Assembly: GCA_016858145.1 (NCBI GenBank)
Contig: JAEHOE010000019.1
Span: 496,001 to 560,000 of the forward strand
Length of the DNA: 64,000 nucleotides
Reading direction: 5' to 3'
DNA from: Edaphochlamys debaryana
Taxonomy: Eukaryota > Chlorophyta > Chlorophyceae > Chlamydomonadales
This document shows positions 21,801 to 32,425 of this stretch, piece after piece. A model generated the notes under the pieces. The model was given only the letters and a program-made list of their open reading frames with translations. It was not told the origin of the DNA and made no database searches. Each line of letters opens with the position of its first letter. Position 1 is the stretch's first letter. A program made the translations under genes and the position numbers.

Positions 21801-23902
21801 AGGGGGAGGGGGTTGGGGCAGGCGGGGTGTGGACCGACAGGGTCGAGCCAGCACACAAACTCACGCCCAGCCCAGAGCCCGGCGCACCCCGACGCACTTC
21901 CAGCGCCCGCCGGCTCTCCAGCGGCCGCCTAACCCCGGGTTCGCCCTTGCACCCCAGACCCTGCTCCTGCCCTCCGTGCAACCATCCCCTTCCCCACCCC
22001 CACGCCACCCCACCCCCGCCCCACCCGGGTCCGTCCGCATGGTGGTCAGCACGGCCCGCTGCATGGGCGTCATGACCAGGCCCGAGGCCGTGGAGGCGCC
22101 CGGGGGGAGCCCCGCGCCCGACTCGGCCTCCGCCAGGCTGCCCCACAGCGGCGCCCCCCCGGGGCCCTCCGCCGGCACACCCGTGGCCGCATGCAGCTGC
22201 TGCTTGATCTGCGGGGTGGGGTGGCGGGAGTGTCGGGGTTGTGGTTACGGGGGTGGGTGCCTGGGTGCGGTCGCTGCCTCCATCTGCCTTTCCCCCGAGC
22301 GATGACAACCGCAGCCCCAATCAGCAGCGACCTCCCCCCCCTCCTCCCTCGCCCTCGTCTCGGCCCAGCCCGCCACATAGAGCCCCAGCAACCCCTGCAT
22401 GCGGCCCCACCTCCCCCAGCAGCCGCTGCATCTCGTCCGAGAGAATGTGCGCCACGGGCAGAGACACGCGCTCCCCGCCGGGTCCCTGCCCGCCGGCCCC
22501 AGCGCCCGCGCCCGCTTCCGCGCCGTCCGTGGCTGCCGCGCCCGCGGCAGCGGGTCCCGCCACGGCGCCTGCTGCGCCTGGGGTCCAAGCGCGAGATGGA
22601 AGGGGTGAGGAGGGGAGGACGAATTCCATGCCAGCAGGCGTCGGGGGCCCTCTAATCACCCCGAAGAGAAAGCCGACTCGGCCCACCCAGCGCACTCTAC
22701 CCGCCCACAGCCTACAGCCTGCACCAGGGCAACCAAACCCCTTCCCCTCCTCTGGCCCCTGCCACACCGCACCTTTCTTCCTTGCGCCAGCGCCCTCCGG
22801 CCCTGCCCCCGCCGCGCCCGCCGCTGCCGCACCGCCCGCCGCCCCCGCCGCACCCCCTGGGGCCGCCCCCGCCATCAGCCGCTGCCGCTTGGCCGCCTGC
22901 CCCCCCCCGGGCTGCCGCTCCACGGCCGTGTTCTCCTCCGTCTGCGGCTGCACCCCGTCGATGAAGAGCCAGTGGGGCATGACGGTGGGGGCGTTGGGCG
23001 CCCGGGGCAGCGCGGCGCAGGTGATCTGGGTCGGGAGGAACGGTGGGAGGAAGGGTGGGAGCGGGGGTGGGAGCGGGGGTGGGGGCGGGGGTGGGAGCGA
23101 GCGGAGGCGGGGAGGTGAGCGGGAGGAGGAGGATGGGTTTATGGTTAGGGAGGAGGGGCCGATGCCTGCTGCCAGGCGGGAGATGTATCCGGCCAGCCGT
23201 AGGGGCCAGGCCGGCGAGCCCAATAGCACGCCCTTCAGTGCGGGCGGAGGGGCAGAGTCACGCACCTGCTCCAGCGGTACCGTGTCATCCCGTACGAAGT
23301 ACAGGTCGGAGTGGTTGGTGGCCCGTACAAACTTGGCGGGGTCGTTGTTGTTCAGGAAGCCGTACAGCGGCTGAGGGGGGTCGGGCGTGAATGAGGGGGT
23401 GGGGTCGAGGGCGTGGGGAACGCCCTTCTGGGCCCTTGCCTGACCTCCAAGCCCTGTTCTCTGGAGACTTACAGTCTTGTAGCCCCCCAGCTCCGCGCCT
23501 GAGCCCGCGTGTGGGGCCGTCAGGGTCAACCCAGCACCGGCCCAGGCCAAGGGGCGTCTGTCGGCACAGCTGCGCCGGGTCCCCCTTGTCCACGGCTCAC
23601 CTCAATGTTGCGGAGCCGCAGGGCATTATTTATGTCCTGTGTCGTGAGCTTTGTCCGCTTGCTGTGCTTCGCAAACTTGAGAGCATCCTGAAGCGCGCGC
23701 AACCATGCGGGCGCTGCTGAGCGCCATGCTCCACCCGAGCGAAGCCTGACTGGTTCCGCCAGATGCACACACAAACCTGTATGACCTCGCGCAGCCGGTA
23801 CTCCACGTCTGGGGCCAGCGCCTTGGCCGCCTCGTCAGTCAAGTGCGTGACATCTACGCTAAGCGCGATCGCCTTGACCGTCGCGGGTTGAATGAAGCTC
23901 AT
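18804..23902 (-). CDS. TAF6: TFIID subunit TAF6
   Basis: Fourteen minus-strand exons: 23902-23777, 23687-23601, 23370-23266, 23025-22773, 22577-22411, 22208-22025, 21774-21671, 21364-21274, 21119-21058, 20989-20951, 20552-20236, 20033-19682, 19412-19236 and 19025-18804 (stop TGA). Every phase agrees, giving about 761 aa. Residues 1-71 form the TAF6 histone fold (MSFIQPATVKAIALSVDVTH; KLTTQDINNALRLRNIE), which pairs with TAF9. Next comes the conserved PLYGFLNNNDPAKFVRATNH linker, then VMPHWLFIDGVQP and the HEAT-repeat domain (LLPHLLTCLLAKAL, DHWAVRDQAAVLVAQ, HYGAVVGLEAMG). TAF6 is a core subunit of the TFIID general transcription factor in the nucleus. Ala/Gly/Pro linkers are inserted around residues 125-220 and 550-700. 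The C-terminal extension after the HEAT domain (about 250 aa) is lineage-type low complexity ending LPALTI. Confidence 0.93.
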
Positions 23903-24299
23903 GGCACTAGGCTATGGTCACCGCAAAAGTAAGAATCGTCTCGCCATGTTTCCGAGTGTGCAAGGAGGCTCTCGTTTAGCTTTTAGCAGAAGCGTCGTAT
24001 ATGTATGTCAAGTGACGGCCTGTGATTCCACAGGCTCGGCGACACTGGGGCCTACTCGGGCCCGCAGGTGCGGGAGCGATGCCACACGCCGGAGCCCCCT
24101 CGCAGCCCCGGGCCTTCCCCCGCCAGGCACACTTCCCCTTTCCTGAGACCGTGCACTCGCAATTGCCTGTGAGATCAGCCGAGTGGCCGACACCTTGGCC
24201 ACTCGTATCCGAGGAGCAGGCCAGAGGCTTGCAGAGCAGTCTTACCGATTGTCCACATCCACCTCGGCCATCATCAGCACGGCAGCCCCGACTTGGCAC
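23903..24299. other. TAF6 upstream region
   Basis: This is the promoter/5' UTR side of TAF6. No TATA box or exon was seen; GGCCTGTGATTCCACAGGC (24017-24035) is a short inverted repeat. Confidence 0.4.
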
Positions 24300-24572
24300 C
24301 AGGCTGCGAGCGGGAGCCGCCCATCCACCTGGACCATACTACCTCCTGGTCAGCGCTGGCAAGATCATGGCTGCAGATCACGACAACGGTGGCTTGCCCC
24401 GTGCTCGTGAACTGCATGGAAGTAAGGCGGCTGCCCAGTGCCAGCTTATCAACTTGGCTTCATTGGAGAGCGTTTGTGTGGCGGCGGAGCGACGGGGCCC
24501 CAGCAGCCTATGGAGGCGTGTGTGCCGGGTACGGCCGGCGGTGTGTGGCGCAGATCATGGGCCCTTGCTATG

Positions 24573-24577
24573 TTACA
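24573..24577 (-). terminator. TGTAA poly(A) signal (unit 1)
   Basis: TTACA on the plus strand is TGTAA on the coding strand. The same signal is kept at 28767-28771 in unit 2, about 400-460 bases past the stop of each gene copy. Confidence 0.35.
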
Positions 24578-25032
24578 CCAAGGAGCTTAACGTGCAAGGA
24601 CGTGCAAGGACTGCTATTCATGTCCATGTATGTACGCTAGGGTAGTACCAATCGGTATGTACAAAGGTGGCTTGCTTCTGCAACCGCACGTGCCCCAGCA
24701 ACTCGGGACGCCCCCGCCCGCACTCGCGCCAGAAAACCAACGCGCTGCTCACCCCTATCCCGCCGCTCATCAGCAAATACATCCATCACACGTGCCCACA
24801 GGGCATTGACCACGCATCTGCAAGGCAGTAGCGTCAGGTGCAACGCCGCGCACGCACTGTACAACGGCCACTGTTAGCCACAGCACCCTCGCCACCCGGC
24901 CGTGCCCTTGTGCACTCGCGTGCCCTGCACCCCTGTTCTTAACCCTCGCCACCGAGCCGTACGTAAGGGGCCGCCCTTGGGGTCTGAACATCGGGGTGCG
25001 TATAGTCTCTTCGGGCCTCAGGGCCTTGTGCC

Positions 25033-27242
25033 TTACTTGCACCACGACGTCACGACCCAGCGCCCGCTCTTCCCCGCCACGGTGCCAGCGCACACCAGCT
25101 GGCAGCCCTCGATGTTCAGGGAGACCGACAGGATGCCCGGGTAGCCGATGCCGCAGCCCTTGCCGCCCACTCCGATGTCGCACTCGCCGATCTTGATCTG
25201 CTTGATGAAGGGCACCTTGACGTACACGCTGACCTTGCAGTGCGGCGGGACCAGGTCCACAATGCCCGCAATGCGCAGGGGCCCCAGCGGTAGTCGAAGG
25301 GCGTGACGGCGACCTGGGGGCGCGGCACGCAGCAAGGGAAAGGGGTCAGGTGGGGAGCAAGCCTCGTTGCCAAGGAAGCGACAAAGGGCATCAGCAAGGA
25401 AGGCAAGAGGCATACCGGCACGCGGCACAGGCGTGGGCCCCACAGCTAAGACAGGACATGCCACCGGGAACGTTCACATTACAAATACCACCAAGAGGCC
25501 TCCCACAGCGACCTTGCCCCCGGGATGCTGTACGTGGCTTGTCAACACACCACAGCCCGCCCCATACGTACCTGTACGGCAGCGGTGGCGCTTACGGCCT
25601 GCGGGGGCCACTCGCCGTACACGATGCTGTACGCCGCCACCGCCTTGGCCATCTCCTCGGTGAACTCGGGGGGAGGCGCGTGCCAGTGCTCCTCCGCCTC
25701 CAGGGCCTTCACCGGGTCGTACCAATCAATGTGGGTGCCGTTGGCGTCCTTGGTCAGCTTCCAGCGGCTGTTGCCGCCGTACACACCGCTCCTGTACGCC
25801 ACCTGCTCGTTGTCCTTGAAGGCGTACAGGTCGTACCACACGTACTCGCAGGGGAGGTACACCACGGCGCCGGGGGCGACCGTCCGGGTGCAGATGTCGG
25901 TGAGCGCCCACCGCAGCGTGATAGCGAGCATGTCATCGGTCTGGTTGCTGACCAGCACCCGGGTGGAGGCCTGGGTCGTGATCGGCCCGTCAGCGGCGGC
26001 GGCCAGGGGGACAACCGCGGCCTGCAGGGCAGCGGGGAGGGGCGGGAGGGTCGTAGGGCGGGGTGAGGGCACGACGGGACAAGCGCGCGCAAAGAGATCG
26101 GCAAGTTAGCAAGGCACTTCGGGAAGGCGCTTGTGTAGCGATGCATTGCTCGCAGAAGTCTCCGTTTTGCCAGCGTCAAAGCGATGTTGCAACGCGACTG
26201 CGTGATAACGTCGGGAGGAAGTCTGCGTCGCTTTCAACGCTATGTTCCATAAGGACTCCAGCAACATAGCTTGCTGGTCTCGCACAAGCTCGCTGCGCCC
26301 GGCCAGAGGCCGCTCGGAGCCCCCCACAAGTTCAGCGAGTCGAGCCCCTGGCTCCAAGGTACAGTTATGGACAAAGCTACTCAGCGCCGTGCGGGGCGAG
26401 CCGCTTGCGCGCGTGAAAGCTCAGGAGTACATTACGAGGCCCGCACAAACATGTCGCGACAGCTGGCCAGTTTGCGGGTTCGCGTACGACTTTGCCACGG
26501 TCTCCTTAGCTCGCGTACTAGCTATGATATGTACGCACAGGCTCTTGCTCAGGGTGTCCTCCGGTCGCGTGTCGGCCCGGGACATGTCGCCGAGGGATGG
26601 CAGCACGGGCTGTCGGTCGCTGTTGACGTCAGCGACTCGTCGAACACTCTGAAGTGCACAAACTGGCCAGCACTGACCAGTCCCACGGTTGGCCGAGGTG
26701 CTTCGCTAGACACCACGCAGCCCCTTCCCGTGGATCGGTGGATGTGGGGATCGTTGCGGGCCACCTTCCTCCCCAGGCCGCTGGTGCCAACACAGGACGT
26801 AACCCCCCTGCCTGCTTACCTTGCTGGACGGGCGTGTCTCAAGGCGTGGCACCGACGCAAGGTACGGCTTGGTGGAGCTCTTCGCCAGCGCCTGCCAAGG
26901 ATAGTGTGCACAGCGGCAGGAAGGCGGAAAGCGGAGTTCAGTTGAGGGGCGGGTGAGGAGGGCTGGGCGCTGTTGGGGGGAACGGCCAGAAGCACGGGCA
27001 ACAGCCCGGGCCCGTGCACACTTCCATCCTAGAGGTGTCCGTAGCTGGGCGTCCTAACGAGACTGACACAGAAGGGCGGTATCTTCACACTTTCTCACCA
27101 ACGGCTTGGCGGTGGCAGAGGCCGTAGCGTGGCCAGTCCGCGTTGGGGCTGCACAGGTGACCATGCGGCTGCTGGGTCCCACCGCACGAGGGCGGCGAGA
27201 CAGCAGCCCAGCAGGGCGAGCGGCGGGACGGTTGCAGAGCAT
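25033..27242 (-). pseudogene. Hypothetical plastid-targeted-type protein, copy 1 (frameshifted)
   Basis: The exons match those of copy 2: 27242-27099, 26021-25572 and 25313-25033. Exon 1 (48 codons) begins MLCNRPAARPAGLLSRRPR and is Arg/Ala/Ser-rich without acids at the start, like an algal transit peptide. Exon 2 (150 codons) carries ITTQASTRVLVSNQTDDMLA and GGNSRWKLTKDANGTHIDWY. In exon 3, copy 2 reads CCAGCCGGTAG where copy 1 reads CCAGCGGTAG (25285-25294), a 1-base loss. The conserved Cys-rich tail (ECDIGVGGKGCGIGYPG) is therefore out of frame and translation would stop near 25116. The original stop is TAA at 25033. The family is not recognised. A sequencing error is possible; otherwise this copy makes a truncated protein. 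Confidence 0.6.
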
Positions 27243-27320
27243 GGTGCAAAGGTCGTACGTGTCAAGGGCTGGTGCAAGAGGATGAGTGTGTGTGTTTGAC
27301 GGCCAGGGCTTGACCTGCCC

Positions 27321-27328
27321 CTTATATA
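27321..27328 (-). promoter_or_regulatory. TATA box of copy 1
   Basis: GCTATATAAGG on the minus strand lies about 80 bases before the ATG at 27242. The same element sits at the same distance in copy 2. Confidence 0.6.
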
Positions 27329-27504
27329 GCTTCCAGAGGGGACAGGGCCCCCCTACAAGTTGTCAGGACAGACGGGCACGCCCCAAGCTCGCACGGGGAC
27401 GACAGAGCGAGTGCGTCGACGACCAACCGCCACACCCAGCCACGCGCCTCCTGCCATGCAACGGGCACGTAGGTTCTCACTTCTCAGCAGCAGGGGTCGC
27501 CTGT

Positions 27505-27870
27505 GTACTGCATGACCCGGCCGGCAGCGGGCAGCTGTGTCCGCCCAGGCCAGCCCCAACTGGTTCTCCAACTGCCGCCTGCCGTCCGCCAGGTGGTGAG
27601 TTGTACCGGTGTTCGGCCTCGCCCCCGCCCACCTGTGTCTGCGATGACGCCTCGCGCCCTCGCCACAGCTACCCGCCCGCTCGCCCATCTTGGGGACGGA
27701 GGCGCGTGGGCCAGCACAGACAGTTAGGCTCGGCGCAGCCTCGGCGCTCCGGGACCTGAGGGCCTCCGACAACTAACCACCTGGCGGACTGCTGCGGGCA
27801 GTTGTGGAACGTTGCCTGACTCATCCAGACGCGCACTGCTGCCCGCTTCCGGCCAGGTCCTGCGGAACAC
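27505..27870. repeat. Foldback repeat upstream of copy 1
   Basis: The arms, about 27505-27597 and 27778-27870, are imperfect inverted repeats. The first ends TCCGCCAGGTGG, the second begins CCACCTGGCGGA, and both contain an AGCGGGCAGC/TGCCCGCT-type core. The loop is about 180 bases. Related foldbacks lie at 31675-31990 and 32117-32425. Confidence 0.65.
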
Positions 27871-29175
27871 GGGCGCTCCTCGGCGGGAGGCCTGCTGGGG
27901 ACGTGCCCATTACTGCCAGCTGGCGCGTGCGTGGCTGGTGTGGCAGTTGGTCCGCCAACGCGCTCTGCCGTCCCCGTACGAGCTTGGGGCGTTCCCGTCG
28001 CTCCTAAGGACTTCTAGGCGGCCGGTGCCGTGGACTGCGTCCCCTCCCCCCCCCCGGCAGCGGGCAGTGTGCCAGCCTGGCGCCTGGCGCCCTGGCCGCA
28101 AGTAGCCATGACACCCTAAGGCGCCCCACGTTCCTAGTGCAGCCCCACTCACCCCCCTCCGTCATTCCGGCTGGGGCCCTGCAAGTCCCCACGTTCTTCC
28201 CCTACGGCTGGTAGCCCTCAATCCCCTACAGCGCGCCACGTTCCTAGAGCAATTCCATGATTTCAATCCCACAGCCTGACCGGAGATCACCTCGCTTGCG
28301 TGCGCGCGGTGTGCCTGTTAGGCACGATCGGTGACCCATCGTACTCCGGGGCATGCGGTAAGAGGGCAAATCAAGAACGGGATTCAATGGGGCAAAGTCG
28401 GCACACCAAGTGGCGTAGAGAGAGCTCTCCCCTGCTGGAGGAGCGGAGGGAGGTCCGGAGGGGGGCCCTGATGCTGAAAGTCCCCGGGCATGTGCACATG
28501 CGATGCGGCCAGCGCCGGAAAATCAAGGCTGCGGATCACGGCAGCGGTGGCTTGCCCCTCGCTCATGACCCGCATGAAGGTAAGGCAACTATCAACCAGC
28601 AGGCTATCAATGGTCTGCGGGCGGCTGCCCCTCCGGCCCTTTCTAGCTAGCCTCGGCTTCGTTTGCGCGGGGGTGGAAGGCAGGGCGGGGGCCAACAGCC
28701 TATGGAGGCATATGTGCCAGGTAGGTACGGCCGGCGGTGCGTGGCGCAGATCATGGGCCCTTGCGGTTACACCAAGGCGCTACACGTGCAAGGCGCTGTC
28801 CCTAAGCAAGGGCTGCACGTCCGATGCGCCCCCTATGTATCTCCAAGTATGTACGCTATGGCACCGCCATCCCCGTATGTACAAAGGTGCCTTGCTTCTG
28901 CAGCCGCACGTGCCCAAGCAAACACGGGCCGCCCGCCCATGAGCGCTTCGTTGCCTTTTGTCTACTCCCACCCGCACCCATCAACCCAACACGATCCCAA
29001 CGCTCATCAGCGCCTCCATGGGTCACACTCTGTCACGTGCCCGCATGCAGGGTAGTAACCATGCATTCAAGCGTCCGTGCAGCGCCGAGCGAGTCAGGTG
29101 CCACGCGGCGCAAGCACTGTACATTGGCCCCTGTTAGCCACAGCACCCCCGGCACCGAGCCGTACATCAAGGGCC

Positions 29176-31412
29176 TCACTTGCACCACGACGTCACGACC
29201 CAGCGCCCGCTCTTCCCCGCCACGGTGCCAGCGCACACCAGCTGGCAGCCCTCGATGTTCAGGGAGACCGACAGGATGCCCGGGTAGCCGATGCCGCAGC
29301 CCTTGCCGCCCACCCCGATGTCGCACTCGCCGATCTTGATCTGCTTGATGAAGGGCACCTTGACGTACACGCTGACCTTGCAGTGCGGCGGGACCAGGTC
29401 CACAATGCCCGCAATGCGCAGGGGCCCCAGCCGGTAGTCGAAGGGCGTGCCGGCGACCTGGGGGCGCGGCACGCAGCAGGGGAAAGGGGTCAGTCATGGG
29501 GGGGGGCAAGCCTCGTTGCCAAGGAAGCGACAAAGGGCATCAGCAAGGAAGGCAAGAGGCATACCGGCACGCGGCACAGGCGTGGGCCCCACAGCTAAGA
29601 CAGGACGTGCCACCGCGAACGTTCACGCTACGGACACCCCCCAGAGGCCTCCCTCCCACTGTGACCTGGCCCCTGGTGATGCTGTACGCGGCTTCATTCC
29701 CCCCGGCCGTGTCAAGACACCACAGCCCGCCCCATACGTACCTGTACGGCAGCGGTGGCGCTTACGGCCTGCGGGGGCCACTCGCCGTACACGATGCTGT
29801 ATGCCGCCACCGCCTTGGCCATCTCCTCGGTGAACTCGGGGGGAGGCGCGTGCCAGTGCTCCTCCGCCTCCAGGGCCTTCACCGGGTCGTACCAATCAAT
29901 GTGGGTGCCGTTGGCGTCCTTGGTCAGCTTCCAGCGGCTGTTGCCGCCGTACACACCGCTCCTGTACGCCACCTGCTCGTTGTCCTTGAAGGCGTACAGG
30001 TCGTACCACACGTACTCGCAGGGGAGGTACACCACGGCGCCGGGGGCGACCGTCCGGGTGCAGATGTCGGTGAGCGCCCACCGCAGCGTAATAGCGAGCA
30101 TGTCATCGGTCTGGTTGCTGACCAGCACCCGGGTGGAGGCCTGGGTCGTGATCGGCCCGTCAGCGGCGGCAGCCAGGGGGACACCCGCGGCCTGCGGGGC
30201 AGCGGGGAGGGGCGAGAGGGTCGGAGGGCGGGGTGAGGGCACGACGGGGCAAGAGCGCACACAATGATCGGCAAGTTAGCAAGGCACTTCGGAAAGGCGC
30301 TTGTGTAGCGATGCATTGCTCGCAGAAGTCTCCGTTTTGCCAGCGTCAAAGCGATGTTGCAACGCGACTGCGTGATAACCTCGCTAGGAAGTCTGCGTCG
30401 CTTTCAACGCTATGTTCCATAAGGACTCCAGCAACATAGCTTGCTGGTCTCGCACAAGCTCGCTGCGCCCGGCCAGAGGCCGCTCGGAGCCCCCCTACAA
30501 GTTCAGCTAGTCGAGTCCCTGGCTCCAAGCGATAAGCTACAGTTATGGACAAAGCTACTCAGCGCCGTGCGGGGCGAGCCGCTTGCGCGCGCGCAAGCTC
30601 AGGAGTACATTACGAAGCCCGCACAAACATGTCGCGACAGCTGGCCAGTTTGCGGGTTCGCGTACGACTTTGCCACGGTCTCCTCAGCTCGCGTACTAGC
30701 TATGATATGTACGCACAGGCTCTTGCTCAGGGTGTCCTCCGGTCGCGTGTCGGCCCGGGACATGTCGCCGAGGGATGGCAGCACGGGCTGTCGGTCGCTG
30801 TCGACGTCAGCGACTCGTCGAACACTCTGAAGTGCACAAACTGGCCAGCACTGACCAGTCCCACGGTGGGCCGAGGTGCTTCGCTAGACACCGCGCTGCC
30901 CGTTCCCGTGGATGTGGGGACCGTTGCGGGCCACCTTCCTCTCCAGGCCGCTGGTGCCAACACAGGACGTAACCCCCCTGCCTGCTTACCTTGCTGGACG
31001 GGCGTGTCTCAAGGCGCGGCACCGACGCAAGGTACGGCTTGGTGGAGCTCTTCGCCAGCGCCTGCCAAGGATAGTGTGCACAGCGGCAGGAAGGCGGAAA
31101 GCGGAGTTCAGTTGAGGGGCGGGTGAGGAGGGCTGGGCGCTGTTGGGGGGAACGGCCAGAAGCACGGGCAACAGCCCGGGCCCGTGCACACTTCCATCCT
31201 AGAGGTGTCCGTAGCTGGGTGTCCTAACGAGACTGACACAGAAGGGCGGTATCTTCACACTTGCTCACCAACGGCTTGGTGGTGGCCGAGGCCGTAGCGT
31301 GGCCAGTCCGCGTTGGGGCTGCACAGGTGACCATGCGGCTGCTGGGTCCCACCGTACGAGGGCGGCGAGACAGCAGCCCAGCAGGGCGAGCGGCGGGACG
31401 GTTGCAGAGCAT
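29176..31412 (-). CDS. Hypothetical protein with transit-peptide-like N-terminus, copy 2 (intact)
   Basis: Three phase-0 exons, 31412-31269, 30191-29742 and 29457-29176 (stop TGA), give 291 aa. Residues 1-48 are basic and Ala/Ser-rich (MLCNRPAARPAGLLSRRPR; ATASATTKPL), as in plastid or mitochondrial targeting peptides. The mature part begins AAGVPLAAAADGPITTQAST, carries an NQT and an NGT sequon, and ends in a β-rich Cys-containing domain (VKVPFIKQIKIGECDIGVGG; KGCGIGYPGILSVSLNIEGC; GKSGRWVVTSWCK). No membrane segment is present and no family is recognised. The 1.08-kb first intron is unusually long for this locus and could hide an exon; open stretches there shift frame between copies, so none is called. 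Most of the few exon 2 differences from copy 1 are silent, which suggests the protein was selected. Confidence 0.65.
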
Positions 31413-31490
31413 GGTGCAAAGGTAGTACGTGTCAGGGGCTGGTGCAAGAGGATGAGTGTGTGTGTTTGACGGCCTGGGCTTGACCTGCCC

Positions 31491-31498
31491 CTTATATA
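31491..31498 (-). promoter_or_regulatory. TATA box of copy 2
   Basis: GCTATATAAGG on the minus strand lies about 80 bases before the ATG at 31412 and is identical to that of copy 1. Confidence 0.6.
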
Positions 31499-31674
31499 GC
31501 TTCCAGAGGGGACAGGGGCCCCCTACAAGTTGTCAGGACAGACGGGCACGCCCCAAGCTCGCACGGGGACGACAGAGCGAGTGCGTCGACGACCCAACCG
31601 CCACACCCAGCCACGCGCCTCCTGCCATGCAACGGGCACGTAGGTTCTCACTTCTCAGCAGGGGGCGCCTGTGT

Positions 31675-31990
31675 TCCGCATGACCCGGCCGGCAGCGGGC
31701 AGCTGTGTCCGCCCAGGCCAGCCCCAACTGGTTCTCCAACTGCCGCCTGCCGTCCGCCAGGTGGTGAGTTGTGCTGGTGTTCGGCCTTCTGTGTCTCGCG
31801 CCCTCGCCACAGCTACCCGCTCGCTCACCCATCTGAGGGACGGAGGCGCGTGGGCCAGCACAGACAGTTAGGCTCGGCGCAGGGTCCCCTATATCTCACC
31901 ACCTGGCCGCATGCGGCCGGCGGTTGGAGGACGGTGCTTGCCCCGCGCACGGACTGCTGCCCGCTTCCGGCCAGGTTCTTCGGAACACGG
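31675..31990. repeat. Foldback repeat upstream of copy 2
   Basis: The arms are about 31675-31767 (ending CCGCCAGGTGGTGAG) and 31897-31990 (beginning CTCACCACCTGGCCG), of the same family as 27505-27870. The arms share TGTTCCG and CGGCCGG/AGCGGGCAGC blocks in inverted order. Confidence 0.65.
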
Positions 31991-32116
31991 GCGCGCCGTG
32001 CTGAGAACCTACGTGGCCGCTGTCAACAGGATGCGCGTGGTGTGGATGGGCGTTGAGTCCTGCGGCGCAGGCAGTCGTCCCCGTGCAAACTTGGGGCGCG
32101 CCCTTCGTTTCGTTTT

Positions 32117-32425
32117 GAGGACTTCAAGGCGGCCCCTGCCATGGACGGCTTCCCACCCAGCCCCCGGGCAGCGGGTAGTGTGCCAGCGTTGCGCCCAGGG
32201 CACGCAGGCACTGTCCTCAAACTGCCGGCATCCGCCAGGTGGTGAGTTGTCGGGGAGCTGCTTGGGCCGTTAGGCTCGGAGGACGCCCCATGGCACAACC
32301 TGGCGGATGACGGTATGTTGGAGGCATTGCCTGCGTGCCCTGGGCGCAAGGCTGGCACACTACCCGCTGACGGGGGGGGAGCAGGGTGGGACGCAGTCCA
32401 CGGCAGGGGCCGCCTAGAAGTCTCC
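32117..32425. repeat. Long foldback (inverted repeat) element
   Basis: The arms, 32117-32241 and 32298-32425, match in reverse complement over roughly 125 bases with only scattered mismatches. Examples are GCGGGTAGTGTGCCAGC in the left arm and GCTGGCACACTACCCGC in the right, and GCGCCCAGGGCACGCAGGCA and its complement. The loop is about 56 bases. It is a MITE/foldback-like structure without coding capacity. Confidence 0.85.

Larger units (their letters stand above)
24300..28120 (-). repeat. Tandem duplication unit 1 (~4 kb)
   Basis: This unit is repeated at about 28470-32200 with an offset of 4.14-4.17 kb. It includes the whole hypothetical gene on the minus strand, its TATA box, downstream sequence and foldback repeats. 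Identity is very high from about 25030 to 27730 and weaker at both ends, where the boundaries are approximate. Confidence 0.9.
28470..32200 (-). repeat. Tandem duplication unit 2 (~4 kb)
   Basis: This is the counterpart of unit 1. The downstream flank (GCGGATCACGGCAGCGGTGG near 28532) is a diverged version of 24372. The coding part differs from unit 1 by only a few bases. Confidence 0.9.

Noticed and set aside
26271..26945. Plus-strand frame of 200+ codons present in both duplication units
   Set aside because: It lies opposite the long first intron of the duplicated minus-strand gene, its ends differ between units, and it shows no recognisable domain or splice context.
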